64,000 nucleotides of DNA from Roseiarcus sp963832305 (lineage in GTDB: Bacteria; Pseudomonadota; Alphaproteobacteria; Rhizobiales; Beijerinckiaceae). A model generated the notes under the pieces. The model made no database searches and was not told the origin of the DNA. It worked only from the letters and a program-made list of their open reading frames with translations. Location of the stretch: positions 78,098-142,097 of the forward strand of contig CAWHTU010000026.1 of NCBI GenBank assembly GCA_963832305.1, read 5' to 3'. Each line of letters opens with the position of its first letter. The first letter of the stretch is position 1. Of the stretch, positions 16,474-25,582 are shown piece after piece. Made by a program: the position numbers and the translations under genes.

Positions 16474-17422
16474 CTAGAGGCCGAGGCTCTTCTTGACAGC
16501 CGGGAGTCCGGGCTGCCCGTCGAAGGTTGTCACGCCGTCGAGCCAGGCCGTCAGTTGCGGTGGATTGGTCTTGAGCCATTCTTGGGCCGCCTTCGGTCCC
16601 TCGTCGCCGTCGGTGAGAATTTTGTTCATCACCAGGTTCTCGATGTCGACGGTGTAGACGAGAATTCTTGACCAGCCTGGCGGCGTTCGGGCACTGGTCG
16701 GCCCAGCCGGCGCGCTCGTTGGTGTAGACGATGGCGCCGCCGAAATTCGGGCCGAAGCTGTCGTCGCCGCCGGTCAGGTACTGGATCTTGAAGTTGACGT
16801 TCATCGGGTGGGGCGCCCAGCCGAGGAAAACAACATCCTCTTTGTGACTGGTCGCCCGCTGCACCTCGGCCAACATTCCCTGCTCGCTCAATTCGACCAG
16901 CTGGAAGTCCTTCAAATTGAACTTGTCGCCCTTGATGAGGTCGAGCACGAGCCGGTTGCCGTCGTTTCCGGGCTCGATGCCGAAAATCTTGCCCTTGAGC
17001 AAATCCTTGAACTTCTGGATGTCACCGAAATCCTTGAGGCCTTTATCGTAAGTGTATTGCGGCACGGCGAGCGTGTATTTCGCTCCGGTCGGCAGATTGG
17101 CGCCGATTTCGACCACCGACTTGTCCTCGATGTACGGCTTGCGATCGTTTTCCATCGACGGCTGCCAATTGCCAAGAAACACGTCGATGTCCTTGTTCTT
17201 CATTGAGGCGTAGGTCACGGGAACCGAGAGGACCGTGATTTTGGGCGTGTAGCCGAGACCCTTGAAGATTTCGCCGGCGATCGCCGTCGTTGCGGTGATG
17301 TCCGTCCATCCGACGTCGGAGAACTTGACTGTCTTGCAGCTTTCCGGATCGCCGGCGAACGCGCCGCCCGACCCGGCTAGGGCGATAATCCCCGATAGCG
17401 TCAGAACTGTTGAGAACCTCAT
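16474..17422 (-). pseudogene. choX: Choline-binding protein ChoX, frameshifted near the C terminus
   Basis: A periplasmic choline/betaine-binding protein with a clear signal peptide (MRFSTVLTLSGIIALAGSGG..AFAG). Aromatic-box segments are present: DVGWTD, FLGNWQPSM and FLGWAPHPMN. The first frame is normal to CPNAARLVKN and then reads RLHRRHREP. Removing one base in the AATTCT at 16661-16666 restores LVYTVDIENLVMNK and the family C terminus ending KKSLGL with TAG at 16474-16476. The total length, 949 nt, is one base over a multiple of three. As given, translation runs on through choW in the wrong frame. It may be a sequencing error or a fresh knock-out that would disable the importer. Confidence 0.85.
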
Positions 17423-17605
17423 TATCTTCCTCCTCGATCATGCAGCCGGCACGGCTCTGACCCAACCTTCATTGTTTGACAGTATCGGCGCATGCGACGC
17501 GCGGTCAAATCGAATGATTGGGTGACGCCAAGCCTGGAATCGTTTGAGCTTCACCTGACGAGCCGCTAGAAGCAGGCCCCGCGTCTCCCGCCTTCCGGAG
17601 CCCTG

Positions 17606-18490
17606 ATGTCCGATCCCCTGAACGCGACCCCGCAGCAGCAGTCCGAAATACTCATGCAGGCGCTGCCGCACATGCTGCGCTATGACGAGGCGATCGTGGT
17701 GGTGAAGTACGGCGGCCACGCGATGGGCGACGAGGACAAGGCGCGCGACTTCGCCAAGGATATGGTGCTCCTGGAGCAGGCCGGCATCAATCCGGTGGTC
17801 GTGCATGGCGGCGGGCCGCAGATCGGGACGATGCTGAAGAAGCTCGGCATCGAATCGCATTTTTCCGGCGGCCTTCGGGTCACCGACAAGCCGACCATGG
17901 AAATCGTCGAGATGGTGCTCGCCGGATCGATCAACAAGCAGATCGTCGGTTCGATCAACGCCGAGGGCGGGCGGGCGGTTGGCCTCTGCGGCAAGGACGG
18001 CAACATGGTCAGCGCGCGCAAGGTCCACCGCCCCCACAGTCCCGGCGAAGACGTCGTCGATCTCGGCTTTGTCGGCGAGCCCGACAAGGTGGACGTGACG
18101 GTGCTCGAGCAGATTCTCGGCCGCGAGCTGATCCCGGTTCTGGCGCCGGTTGCGCAAGGCGCCGATGGGCAGACCTATAACGTCAACGCCGACACTTTCG
18201 CCGGCGCCGTGGCCGGCGCGCTCGGCGCCAAACGCCTGCTGTTTCTCACCGACGTTCCCGGCGTCCTCGACAAGAGCGGCGAGCTGATCAAGGAACTGAG
18301 GATCGACGACATCCGCAGCCTCATCGCTGAGGGCACGATCACCGGCGGCATGATCCCCAAGGTCGAGACATGCATCTATGCCCTCGAGCGCGGCGTCGAG
18401 GGCGTCGTGATCCTCGACGGCAAAGTCCCGCACGCGGTGCTGATCGAGCTCCTGACGGATTATGGCGCGGGCACGCTGATTATGCGATAG
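17606..18490 (+). CDS. argB: Acetylglutamate kinase
   Basis: A 294-residue amino-acid kinase that phosphorylates N-acetylglutamate, the second step of arginine synthesis. It shows VVVKYGGHAMGDEDKA, VVHGGGPQIG, the substrate loop GLRVTDKPTMEIVEM, NVNADTFAGAVAGAL and the C-terminal ITGGMIPKVETC. The length and N-terminal helix are those of the hexameric, arginine-inhibited type. It is followed 25 bp later by tsaB on the same strand. Confidence 0.96.
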   Translation: MSDPLNATPQQQSEILMQALPHMLRYDEAIVVVKYGGHAMGDEDKARDFAKDMVLLEQAGINPVVVHGGGPQIGTMLKKLGIESHFSGGLRVTDKPTMEIVEMVLAGSINKQIVGSINAEGGRAVGLCGKDGNMVSARKVHRPHSPGEDVVDLGFVGEPDKVDVTVLEQILGRELIPVLAPVAQGADGQTYNVNADTFAGAVAGALGAKRLLFLTDVPGVLDKSGELIKELRIDDIRSLIAEGTITGGMIPKVETCIYALERGVEGVVILDGKVPHAVLIELLTDYGAGTLIMR

Positions 18491-18515
18491 CGAGCCATCG
18501 AGGCGGAGCGGGCGC

Positions 18516-19205
18516 ATGCGCATTCTGGCGATCGACACGTCCTGCGGAGCGGCGTCGGTCGCGGTCGTCGAAAGCGGCCAGGCCGAGCCGCTGGCGGTGA
18601 TGACCAAGCGGATGGCGCGCGGTCACGCGGACGCGCTCGCGCCGATGGTCGAAGAGGTGATGCGCGGCCTCGACGGCGGTTTTGCTTCGCTGTCGCGGAT
18701 TGCGGTCGCGACCGGTCCCGGCTCCTTCACCGGCATCCGCGTCGGCCTTGCGATGGCGCGAGCAATGGCGGTCGCGCTCGCGATCCCGGTGGTCGGCGTT
18801 TCGACCTTGGCCGCGTTCGCAACGCCGCTCCTCACCGCGCCGAGGCCCGGAATCATCGCCGCGGCGATCGACGCTCGCCACGGGTCGGTTTATTTTCAGT
18901 TGTTCGAGGCGACCGGCCGCCCCCTGGGGCCGCCACGCTGCGATACGGCGCGCGAATGCGTGCGCGCGATCGGCGCCGGTCCGGCTTGGCTCGCGGGCGA
19001 CGCGGCCGCGCTCATCGCCAATGAAGCGCACCGGGCCGGCCTGCCATACGATCTCGACGCCGGCAGGGACTCGCCGGACATCGTCGCCCTGGCATGGATG
19101 GGCCTCGCCGTCGATCCCGCGGCGAGCCCGGCGCGCCCAGTCTATGTGAAGCCGCCAGACGCCCGGCCGAACCCGGCCGAGTCGATCGCCCGCGCGCCCG
19201 CCTGA
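18516..19205 (+). CDS. tsaB: tRNA threonylcarbamoyladenosine biosynthesis protein TsaB
   Basis: A 229-residue ASKHA-fold protein beginning MRILAIDTSCGAASVAVVE, with the conserved ATGPGSFTGIRVGLAMARAM. TsaB partners TsaD, with TsaE, in making the t6A37 modification of ANN-decoding tRNAs. It is next to rimI, the usual bacterial arrangement. The ATG is preceded by GAGGCGGAGCGGG, a reasonable ribosome binding site. Confidence 0.95.
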   Translation: MRILAIDTSCGAASVAVVESGQAEPLAVMTKRMARGHADALAPMVEEVMRGLDGGFASLSRIAVATGPGSFTGIRVGLAMARAMAVALAIPVVGVSTLAAFATPLLTAPRPGIIAAAIDARHGSVYFQLFEATGRPLGPPRCDTARECVRAIGAGPAWLAGDAAALIANEAHRAGLPYDLDAGRDSPDIVALAWMGLAVDPAASPARPVYVKPPDARPNPAESIARAPA

Positions 19206-19222
19206 GACTACTGCATAGAGCC

Positions 19223-19705
19223 ATGATCTTCGGCCTGCGCCGATCCTCCCCGCCCGTTATCCGCCCGCTCCGGCCGGACAAGGCGGAAGCCTGCGCTCGT
19301 CTCCACGCCAAGGGCTTCGCCCATCCTTGGTCGGCCCAGGAGGTCGCCGCCCTGATCGCGAGCGCCTCGACGCTCGCCGCGGCGGCGCTCGACCCGGCAA
19401 ACGGCCGACTGCGCGGGTTCGTGCTGGCGCGGCTGGCCGCGGACGAAGCGGAGATCCTCACCATCGCCGTCGAGGCCGCCTCCCGAGGCAGGGGCGTGGG
19501 CCGGGCGTTGCTCAGCGAGGCTCTGCGCCAGGCGGCGAACGCTGGCGCGAAGGCGATGTTCCTCGAGGTCGGCAAGGACAATGCGCCGGCGTTGGCGCTC
19601 TACGAGCGGTTCGGCTTCGTCAAGGTCGGCGAACGCGCCGGCTACTATCGCCGCAAGGATGGAACCCGGGCCGCCGCGGTCATCATGCGCAAGGCGCTGG
19701 ATTGA
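19223..19705 (+). CDS. rimI: Ribosomal-protein-alanine N-acetyltransferase
   Basis: A 160-residue GNAT acetyltransferase. It has the acetyl-CoA binding motif RGRGVGRALLSEALRQA and the RimI signature LEVGKDNAPALALYERFGFVKVGERAGYY. It acetylates the N-terminal alanine of ribosomal protein S18 in model bacteria. I chose ATG 19223 (MIFGLRRSS) rather than the upstream ATG at 19094, which lies inside tsaB and adds 43 residues without homology. The gap to tsaB is 17 bp, so co-transcription is likely. Confidence 0.92.
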   Translation: MIFGLRRSSPPVIRPLRPDKAEACARLHAKGFAHPWSAQEVAALIASASTLAAAALDPANGRLRGFVLARLAADEAEILTIAVEAASRGRGVGRALLSEALRQAANAGAKAMFLEVGKDNAPALALYERFGFVKVGERAGYYRRKDGTRAAAVIMRKALD

Positions 19706-19796
19706 ACGCCGCTGTTCCCGCTGCGCGATCGATAGTATGTCGCTGGGTCTGAGCCGTGGCTTATAGACGATAATTCCTCTCCGCTACGGCTCCTGC

Positions 19797-20435
19797 CTAC
19801 CGCCTTGCCGAGGGCGTCTGCGATGCATTCGTTGTGGTCAGCGGAGCCTTTCTCATCAGTTGCGGCGCCGTCACCATCGGACGGATCGCAACCGGACCAT
19901 TGTAAATATCGTTTGGGGGGTTTGCCTCGGCCGCTTGGTCCGGATCGGGTTTTGCCGATAAGTTGGAAACTGAGCGATACGCCATTCGTACCTTAGCTTC
20001 ACATTTATCTCTGGCTGCGCGTGCTCCTCTCTGGAAACGAGCGTTAGCGATCTTCATTCGATCTATCGCGCTCGCCATTTTCTTTAAATCATCTTCTACG
20101 TCGTCCAGCGCCCTTTTTGCCGCCATAAGCTCTTTGTCGTCGGGTAGAATTTCCCCAGTTATTTCCGGCGCTCTACTGCAAAGAACCACGATTTGGCAGA
20201 TTTGCTCACTGTCTTCGTTAGAGCATCGCGTCGCCTTCAGATTGTCCAACGTCCTGTCGGCAGCTTCGCGGCTTTCCGCGGTCCACGACGCTTGATTCTT
20301 CTCTTCTTGAGAAAATCGTTCCTGCGCCCGCCTGAAAATATCATCCGCAGTCTGCGCAAGTGACAAGCACGTGAATGGTAGCGTAGCCAATCCTGTTGCG
20401 ATTGCAGCGGCAGTCGTCTTTTTCATGCCCCTCAC
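19797..20435 (-). CDS. Exported coiled-coil protein of unknown function
   Basis: A 212-residue protein (ATG 20426 gives MKKTTAAAIATG and is equally likely). It has a signal peptide up to about LSLAQ followed by a charged helical region (DDKELMAAKRALDDVEDDLKKMAS) and four cysteines (SNEDSEQICQ, VVLCSRAP and others). Composition is less GC-rich than the neighbours. I recognise no family. It probably resides in the periplasm. It stands alone between rimI and miaB, which suggests a lineage-specific insertion. Confidence 0.6.
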   Translation of the reverse strand: MRGMKKTTAAAIATGLATLPFTCLSLAQTADDIFRRAQERFSQEEKNQASWTAESREAADRTLDNLKATRCSNEDSEQICQIVVLCSRAPEITGEILPDDKELMAAKRALDDVEDDLKKMASAIDRMKIANARFQRGARAARDKCEAKVRMAYRSVSNLSAKPDPDQAAEANPPNDIYNGPVAIRPMVTAPQLMRKAPLTTTNASQTPSARR

Positions 20436-20710
20436 CGTAGATGAGGCGTCATCGCGCTTCGATATATTGTCAAGTCACCGTATGCGAGGTTGTTCTTCTT
20501 GATTCGATTGCGCCCCGTTGACCAGATATGCTTGTGCTTGGGTGGCATATTTCAGGCGGATGTGGCAAGCCAAAAACGCCGCGCGCTGGATGTTTGTCGC
20601 CTCAAATTTACTCGCCAAAAAATCAAGCAAAATCAATGTTTTCGCGGATATGGCTTTTCTCCGGACCGGAAAGCGCCTACATTCCGTCTGAGACCATTCT
20701 GGAGTCCTAA
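20436..20710. other. Intergenic region before miaB, relatively AT-rich
   Basis: These 275 bases separate the exported protein and miaB, which are transcribed divergently. They presumably hold both promoters. I see no convincing gene, RNA or repeat. Confidence 0.4.
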
Positions 20711-22120
20711 TTGTCCGAATTGTTTGTGCTTGAAGACGACCGTCGAGTTGCCAGTCCCGTGCGGGACGATGGCCGACGGGTGTTCATCAAGTCATTCGGA
20801 TGCCAGATGAACGTCTACGACGCCGAGCGGATGAGCGACATTGCGGCCGAGCAGGGCTACCGTGAGGCTCGAGCGCTCGAGGATGCCGATCTTATCGTTC
20901 TCAACACCTGCCATATCCGCGAACGGGCGTCGGAAAAGATCTATTCCGAGCTCGGCAAGCTGCGCGAGCTCAAGGACGAGCGCAGCCGCGCTGGGCGGCC
21001 GACGACGCTGGTCGTCGCTGGCTGCCTCGCCCAGGCCGAGGGCGCGGAAATCCTCCGCCGCCAGCCCGCCGTCGATGTCGTGGTCGGTCCGCAGAGTTTT
21101 CACCGCCTGCCCGAGCTTTTGCGTGAAGCACGCCTTCGGCCGGGCGTCGTCGCCGCCGATTTCCCGGCCGAGGACAAGTTTGCCCACCTCCCCTTGGCCA
21201 CGCCCGAGGCGATCGCCAGGCGCGGCGTCTCGGCGTTCGTGACCGTCCAGGAGGGCTGCGACAAGTTCTGCTCGTTCTGCGTCGTGCCATATACCCGCGG
21301 CGCCGAGGTTTCGCGTCCCGTCCGCCCGGTCGTGGACGAGATCGCGCGCCTCGCGGCGGCCGGCGTCCGCGAGGTCACGCTGCTCGGACAGAACGTCAAC
21401 GCCTATCACGGGCAGGACGGCGACGGCCGCGCGGTCGGGCTCGCCGGATTGATCCGCGCCGCCGCCGCCGTGCCCGGGATCGCCCGTGTCCGCTATGCGA
21501 CCTCGCACCCGGGCGACATGAGCGCCGACCTGATCGAGGCCCATCGCGACGTTCGCGCGCTCGCGCCTTACCTCCATCTGCCGGTCCAGTCCGGCTCGGA
21601 CCGGGTTCTGAAGGCGATGAATCGGCGCCATCGCGCCGCCGATTTTCTGGCCACTGTGGCGCAAGTGCGCGCGGCGCGGCCGGACGTAGCGTTCTCGTCC
21701 GACTTCATCGTCGGCTATCCGGGTGAAACCGACGCCGATTTCGAGGCGACGCTGGCGCTCGTGCGCCGAGTCGGTTTCGCCTCGTCCTACGCCTTCAAAT
21801 ATTCCGCCCGGCCCGGAACCCCAGCCGCCGAGGCGCCGGGCCAGATCGACGCGGCGACGAAGAACAAGCGGCTCGCCCGGCTTCAGGCGCTGATCGAGGA
21901 TGAGCGGCAGACTTTCAACCGGGCGACGCTCGGACGCCGCCTCGATGTTCTGTTCGAGAAGCCGGGCCGGCGCGAAGGCCAGGTCATTGGGCGCTCGCCC
22001 TATATGCAGGCGGTGTTCGCGGATGCGCCGAAGTCGCTCATCGGCGTCATGTCGCAAGTCGAGATCGTCGGCGTCGAGCCCCACTCGCTCCGCGGACGCG
22101 TTGTCTCGCCAGCGTCGTAA
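20711..22120 (+). CDS. miaB: tRNA-2-methylthio-N6-dimethylallyladenosine synthase MiaB
   Basis: A 469-residue radical SAM methylthiotransferase that modifies A37 of tRNAs. The N-terminal cluster ligands are Cys31 (KSFGCQMNVYDAERM), Cys67 (LNTCHIRERASEK) and Cys105. The radical SAM cluster is Cys183, Cys187 and Cys190 in EGCDKFCSFCVVPYTRG. A C-terminal TRAM domain follows. The start is TTG at 20711; no in-frame ATG lies closer to the first conserved Cys. It begins the conserved block miaB-phoH-ybeY-corC. Confidence 0.95.
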   Translation: MSELFVLEDDRRVASPVRDDGRRVFIKSFGCQMNVYDAERMSDIAAEQGYREARALEDADLIVLNTCHIRERASEKIYSELGKLRELKDERSRAGRPTTLVVAGCLAQAEGAEILRRQPAVDVVVGPQSFHRLPELLREARLRPGVVAADFPAEDKFAHLPLATPEAIARRGVSAFVTVQEGCDKFCSFCVVPYTRGAEVSRPVRPVVDEIARLAAAGVREVTLLGQNVNAYHGQDGDGRAVGLAGLIRAAAAVPGIARVRYATSHPGDMSADLIEAHRDVRALAPYLHLPVQSGSDRVLKAMNRRHRAADFLATVAQVRAARPDVAFSSDFIVGYPGETDADFEATLALVRRVGFASSYAFKYSARPGTPAAEAPGQIDAATKNKRLARLQALIEDERQTFNRATLGRRLDVLFEKPGRREGQVIGRSPYMQAVFADAPKSLIGVMSQVEIVGVEPHSLRGRVVSPAS

Positions 22121-22186
22121 ATCTGGGATTTTAATGGCGTGCAGGATGATTCCAGACCCCGAGAGGACACAAGGGAGAAGGCCGAT

Positions 22187-23248
22187 TTGAAGCCGCAGGA
22201 CAGTTCGCCGACGCGCATCGCCGCAGCCCCCCCTGTCAGCAATCCGACGCTTCGCGAGTCCAAGCCTGCCGAAATCGCCATCGCTTTCCCCGACAACGCC
22301 GCCGCCTCCGTGGTGTTCGGCCACTACGATCAGAACATCGCCCGCATCGAGCGCAGCCTCGGCGTCTCGGCTTACGCCAACGGCAATCAGGTCGTGATCA
22401 AGGGTCCGCGCGAGGCGAGCGAGCAGGCACGCCGGGTGTTCGAGATGCTCTACGAGCGCGTCAAGCAGGGTCAGCCGGCGAGCGAAGGCGATGTCGAGGG
22501 CGTCATCGCCGAGAGCGCCTATCAGGGACTCTTGTTTCCCGGTGACGACGGGTCGAAGGACAGTTTCGGCATCGTCAAGACGCGCAAGCGCGGAGTCGTT
22601 CGCGCTCGCAGCGCCGCCCAGGACCACTATCTCGCGGCGCTGCGCAAGCACGAGCTGGTGTTCGCGGAAGGTCCCGCCGGGACCGGCAAGACCTGGCTCG
22701 CGGTCGGCCACGCCGTCTCGCTGCTCGAGCAGGGCCTGGTCGAACGGCTGGTGCTGTCGCGTCCGGCGGTCGAGGCCGGTGAGCGGCTGGGTTTTCTGCC
22801 CGGCGACATGCGTGACAAGGTCGATCCCTACCTGCGTCCGATCTATGACGCGCTCTACGACTTCATGGACGGGAGAATGGTCGAGCGGGGCATGCAGACC
22901 GGAATGATCGAGATCGCGCCGCTCGCCTTCATGCGCGGGCGGACGCTGTCCAAGGCCGCGATCCTCCTGGACGAGGCGCAGAACGCGACCGCGATGCAGA
23001 TGAAGATGTTTCTCACCCGTCTGGGCGAGGGGTCGCGGATGATGGTCAATGGCGATCCGACCCAGACCGACCTCGCGCCGGGACAGAAATCGGGGCTAGG
23101 CGACGCGATTTCGCTTCTCAGGTCGATCCCGCGCATTGGTCATGTCCGCTTCACTCATATCGACGTCGTGCGCCACGACCTCGTGCGCCAGATTGTCGAA
23201 GCCTACGAGCGCGCGGGTCGAGAGGGACAGCCGATCGCGCACAAATGA
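22187..23248 (+). CDS. phoH: PhoH-like ATPase
   Basis: A PhoH-family P-loop protein with an N-terminal KH-like part and the ATPase core FAEGPAGTGKTWLAVG, AILLDEAQNATAMQMKMFLTR and VNGDPTQTDLA. It is linked to RNA metabolism together with YbeY. GTG 22139 gives 369 aa, but AGGGAGAAGG stands seven bases before TTG 22187, so I prefer the shorter 353-residue form. Its stop overlaps the ybeY ATG by four bases (ATGA), so translation is coupled. Confidence 0.93.
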   Translation: MKPQDSSPTRIAAAPPVSNPTLRESKPAEIAIAFPDNAAASVVFGHYDQNIARIERSLGVSAYANGNQVVIKGPREASEQARRVFEMLYERVKQGQPASEGDVEGVIAESAYQGLLFPGDDGSKDSFGIVKTRKRGVVRARSAAQDHYLAALRKHELVFAEGPAGTGKTWLAVGHAVSLLEQGLVERLVLSRPAVEAGERLGFLPGDMRDKVDPYLRPIYDALYDFMDGRMVERGMQTGMIEIAPLAFMRGRTLSKAAILLDEAQNATAMQMKMFLTRLGEGSRMMVNGDPTQTDLAPGQKSGLGDAISLLRSIPRIGHVRFTHIDVVRHDLVRQIVEAYERAGREGQPIAHK

Positions 23249-23733
23249 GAGTTGCGCTCGACATCAGCGTTCCATCAAGCCTGTGGCGCCGCTTGCCGCG
23301 CGCGCGGGCCATTGCGCGCGAGACGATTGCCGCCGCCATTGCGGAAAGCGCAGCGGTGTTGCACGACGGCGCGGAACTGAGCCTCTGTCTCGCGGATGAC
23401 GCCCGGTTGCGGGCGTTGAACCACCGCTGGCGCGGCGTCGACAAGCCAACCAACGTTCTCTCCTTCCCGTCACCGTCGCCCGACCGCCTCTCCGAATCCG
23501 TCACGCTCGGCGATATCGCTCTGGCCTATGAGACGCTTGCTCGCGAGGCGGGCGAGCTTGGCGTGCCGCTCGCCGACCACTATCGCCATCTCGTCGCCCA
23601 TGGATTTCTCCATCTCATCGGCTACGATCATGGGACGGACAAAGAGGCTGAGCGCATGGAGGCGCTCGAGACCAGGATCATGGCGCGGCTCGGGGCGGCC
23701 GACCCCTACGCGCGCGAAGTCGCCACGACATGA
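23245..23733 (+). CDS. ybeY: Endoribonuclease YbeY
   Basis: A 162-residue metal-dependent RNase for rRNA maturation and ribosome quality control. The zinc motif HGFLHLIGYDH carries His119, His123 and His129. The preceding LNHRWRGVDKPTNVLSFP is the family signature. It overlaps phoH upstream and corC downstream by four bases each, a tight translationally coupled cluster. Confidence 0.95.
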   Translation: MRVALDISVPSSLWRRLPRARAIARETIAAAIAESAAVLHDGAELSLCLADDARLRALNHRWRGVDKPTNVLSFPSPSPDRLSESVTLGDIALAYETLAREAGELGVPLADHYRHLVAHGFLHLIGYDHGTDKEAERMEALETRIMARLGAADPYAREVATT

Positions 23734-24737
23734 AAGAGACGGAAGAGACCGAGCCGGCGCCGGAGACGCCACTGGCAAGCGGTTCGCGCGAACAGCCGTC
23801 AGGCTTGTTCGACCGCGTGCGGGCCTTGTTTGGCCTCGCGCCGGCCTCGGCGCGCGACGACATTGAGGACGTCATCGAGGAGAGCGCGAGCGAGGAGTTC
23901 ACCCCGCAGGAGCGCGCCATCCTCAAGAACGTGCTGGCGCTTCACGACGTCCGGGTCGAGGACGTAATGGTGCCGCGCGCCGACGTCGTCGCGCTCGCGC
24001 TCGATACGCCGCTTCGCGACGTGCTCGATTGCTTCCGCACCGCGGGCCACTCGCGCCTGCCGGTCTACGACGAAACGCTCGACGATCCGCGCGGCATGAT
24101 CCACATCCGCGATTTTGTCGTCTTCCTCGCGTCCGATCCGCGCTTCGGGCTGATGAGAGGGCCTGAGCCGCCTGACGCCGACGCCGAGACCGGACTTGAC
24201 ATGCCGCTCTCGGCGGCGCGGATCTTAAGGCCGGTTCTCTACGCGCCCCCGTCGATGCCGGCGCTCGACCTCTTGCTCAAGATGCAGGCCTCCCGCACCC
24301 ATATGGCGCTGGTGATCGATGAATATGGCGGAACCGACGGCCTGGTGTCGATCGAGGACGTGATGGAATCGATCGTCGGCGACATCGAGGACGAGCACGA
24401 CGAAGACGAGACGCCGGAACTGCACCCGTCGGGCGACGGCGGCTTCATTGCAGAGGCCCGCGCACCCCTCGACGCCGTCTCCAAGGCGGCCAGCTTCGAT
24501 TTCGCTTTGCTCCCCGAGGCCGAGGGCGTGGACACGATCGGCGGCCTTGTGACCGCAGCGGCCGGGCGCGTGCCCAACCGCGGCGAGATCTTGACCGGTC
24601 CGGGCGAATTCGAATTCGAGATCCTCGACGCCGACCCGCGCCGTATCAAGCGCGTGAAAATCTGGCCGCTTTCGGCGCGCGGCATGAAGCCGCCCACGCC
24701 GGCGGCGGCGGACGCCAAACTGAGCGGCCAGCCTTAA
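23730..24737 (+). CDS. corC: CBS-domain CorC/HlyC family protein
   Basis: A 335-residue protein with paired CBS domains: EDVMVPRADVVALALDTPLRDVL.. and LLLKMQASRTHMALVIDEYGGTDGLVSIEDVMESIVGDI. A C-terminal CorC_HlyC domain contains DTIGGLVTAAAGRVPNRGE. There is no N-terminal transmembrane DUF21, so it is the soluble CorC type, linked to Mg/Co efflux in enterobacteria. In related genomes lnt follows directly. Here an island of about 6.4 kb intervenes. Confidence 0.9.
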   Translation: MKETEETEPAPETPLASGSREQPSGLFDRVRALFGLAPASARDDIEDVIEESASEEFTPQERAILKNVLALHDVRVEDVMVPRADVVALALDTPLRDVLDCFRTAGHSRLPVYDETLDDPRGMIHIRDFVVFLASDPRFGLMRGPEPPDADAETGLDMPLSAARILRPVLYAPPSMPALDLLLKMQASRTHMALVIDEYGGTDGLVSIEDVMESIVGDIEDEHDEDETPELHPSGDGGFIAEARAPLDAVSKAASFDFALLPEAEGVDTIGGLVTAAAGRVPNRGEILTGPGEFEFEILDADPRRIKRVKIWPLSARGMKPPTPAAADAKLSGQP

Positions 24738-24780
24738 AGCGGATGGTGGCGACGAATCGCCGTCTTCCGTCCGATCCTCC

Positions 24781-25551
24781 TCAGATCGACTTCACCTCGC
24801 CGCCGTCCATGCGCAGCGTCGAGCCTGTCATCCAGCGGGCGCCGGGCGAGACGAGGAAGGCCATCAGCTCGGCGATCTCCTCCGGCTCGCCGTAGCGGGC
24901 GATGCCCGCTTCCTTCGGGAAATTGGCCGTCGCCGCCTCGACGGTCATATTGTGCAGCGGCGCCCAGTGCTCGAGATAGGACCGGCGCCGCCCGGTCATC
25001 ACCGGGCCGGGGAGGACGCTGTTGACCTGCACGCCATCGGCGATTCCTCGATCCGAGAACGCTTTCGCCAGCGCGACGATGGCGGCGTTGATCGCGCCGA
25101 CCGCCGCGTAAGGCGCTTTCGGAAACAGCGCGGAGTTGCCCGACATCAGGACCACGGCGCCATTGGCCGCCTTCAGGGCCGGCCACGCGGCGATCGTCAG
25201 CCGCCGCGCGCCGTGCAGCTTGAGCGCCAGGCCCGCGTCCCACTGAGCGTCGGTCATCTCGAAGAGGTCGATCTGCGGAACGGCGCCCGCGATGTTGAGC
25301 AACGCGTCGATCTGACCGAACGTCGCGGAAGCCTGATCGACGACAGCCTGAGCGGCGGCTGGCTCAGAGAGGTCGATGTCGATGACCAGCGCCTCGGCGC
25401 CGGCGGCGTTCACCGACTTCGCCGTTTCATCCAGATTGGCGCGGTCACGCGCGGCGAGGACGAGGGCGGAGAAGTCGCGCGCGAGGCGGATGGCCGTCGC
25501 CCGGCCGATGCCCTGGCTCGCGCCGGTGACGATCGCGACTGACTTCGCCAT
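24781..25551 (-). CDS. Short-chain dehydrogenase/reductase lacking the catalytic Lys
   Basis: A 256-residue SDR with the cofactor motif TGASQGIG (9-16), NIAGAV and a C-terminal GARWMTGSTLRMDGG. ATG 25551 has AGGAGGCCTCTCC in front. The active-site run reads SGNSALFPKAPYAAVGA: Tyr148 is present, but the position four residues later, normally Lys, is Gly152. Either catalysis uses another base or the protein is not a standard dehydrogenase. It is the last gene of a minus-strand run behind two hydrolases. Substrate unknown. Confidence 0.85.
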   Translation of the reverse strand: MAKSVAIVTGASQGIGRATAIRLARDFSALVLAARDRANLDETAKSVNAAGAEALVIDIDLSEPAAAQAVVDQASATFGQIDALLNIAGAVPQIDLFEMTDAQWDAGLALKLHGARRLTIAAWPALKAANGAVVLMSGNSALFPKAPYAAVGAINAAIVALAKAFSDRGIADGVQVNSVLPGPVMTGRRRSYLEHWAPLHNMTVEAATANFPKEAGIARYGEPEEIAELMAFLVSPGARWMTGSTLRMDGGEVKSI

Positions 25552-25582
25552 GGAGAGGCCTCCTCGATTTCGCAAGCCGTGA

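Noticed and set aside
20792..22711. Very long minus-strand open frame opposite miaB/phoH
   Set aside because: It is the antisense of two well-conserved genes. Its composition (Arg/Asp/Gly-rich without motifs) is the usual GC-rich shadow.
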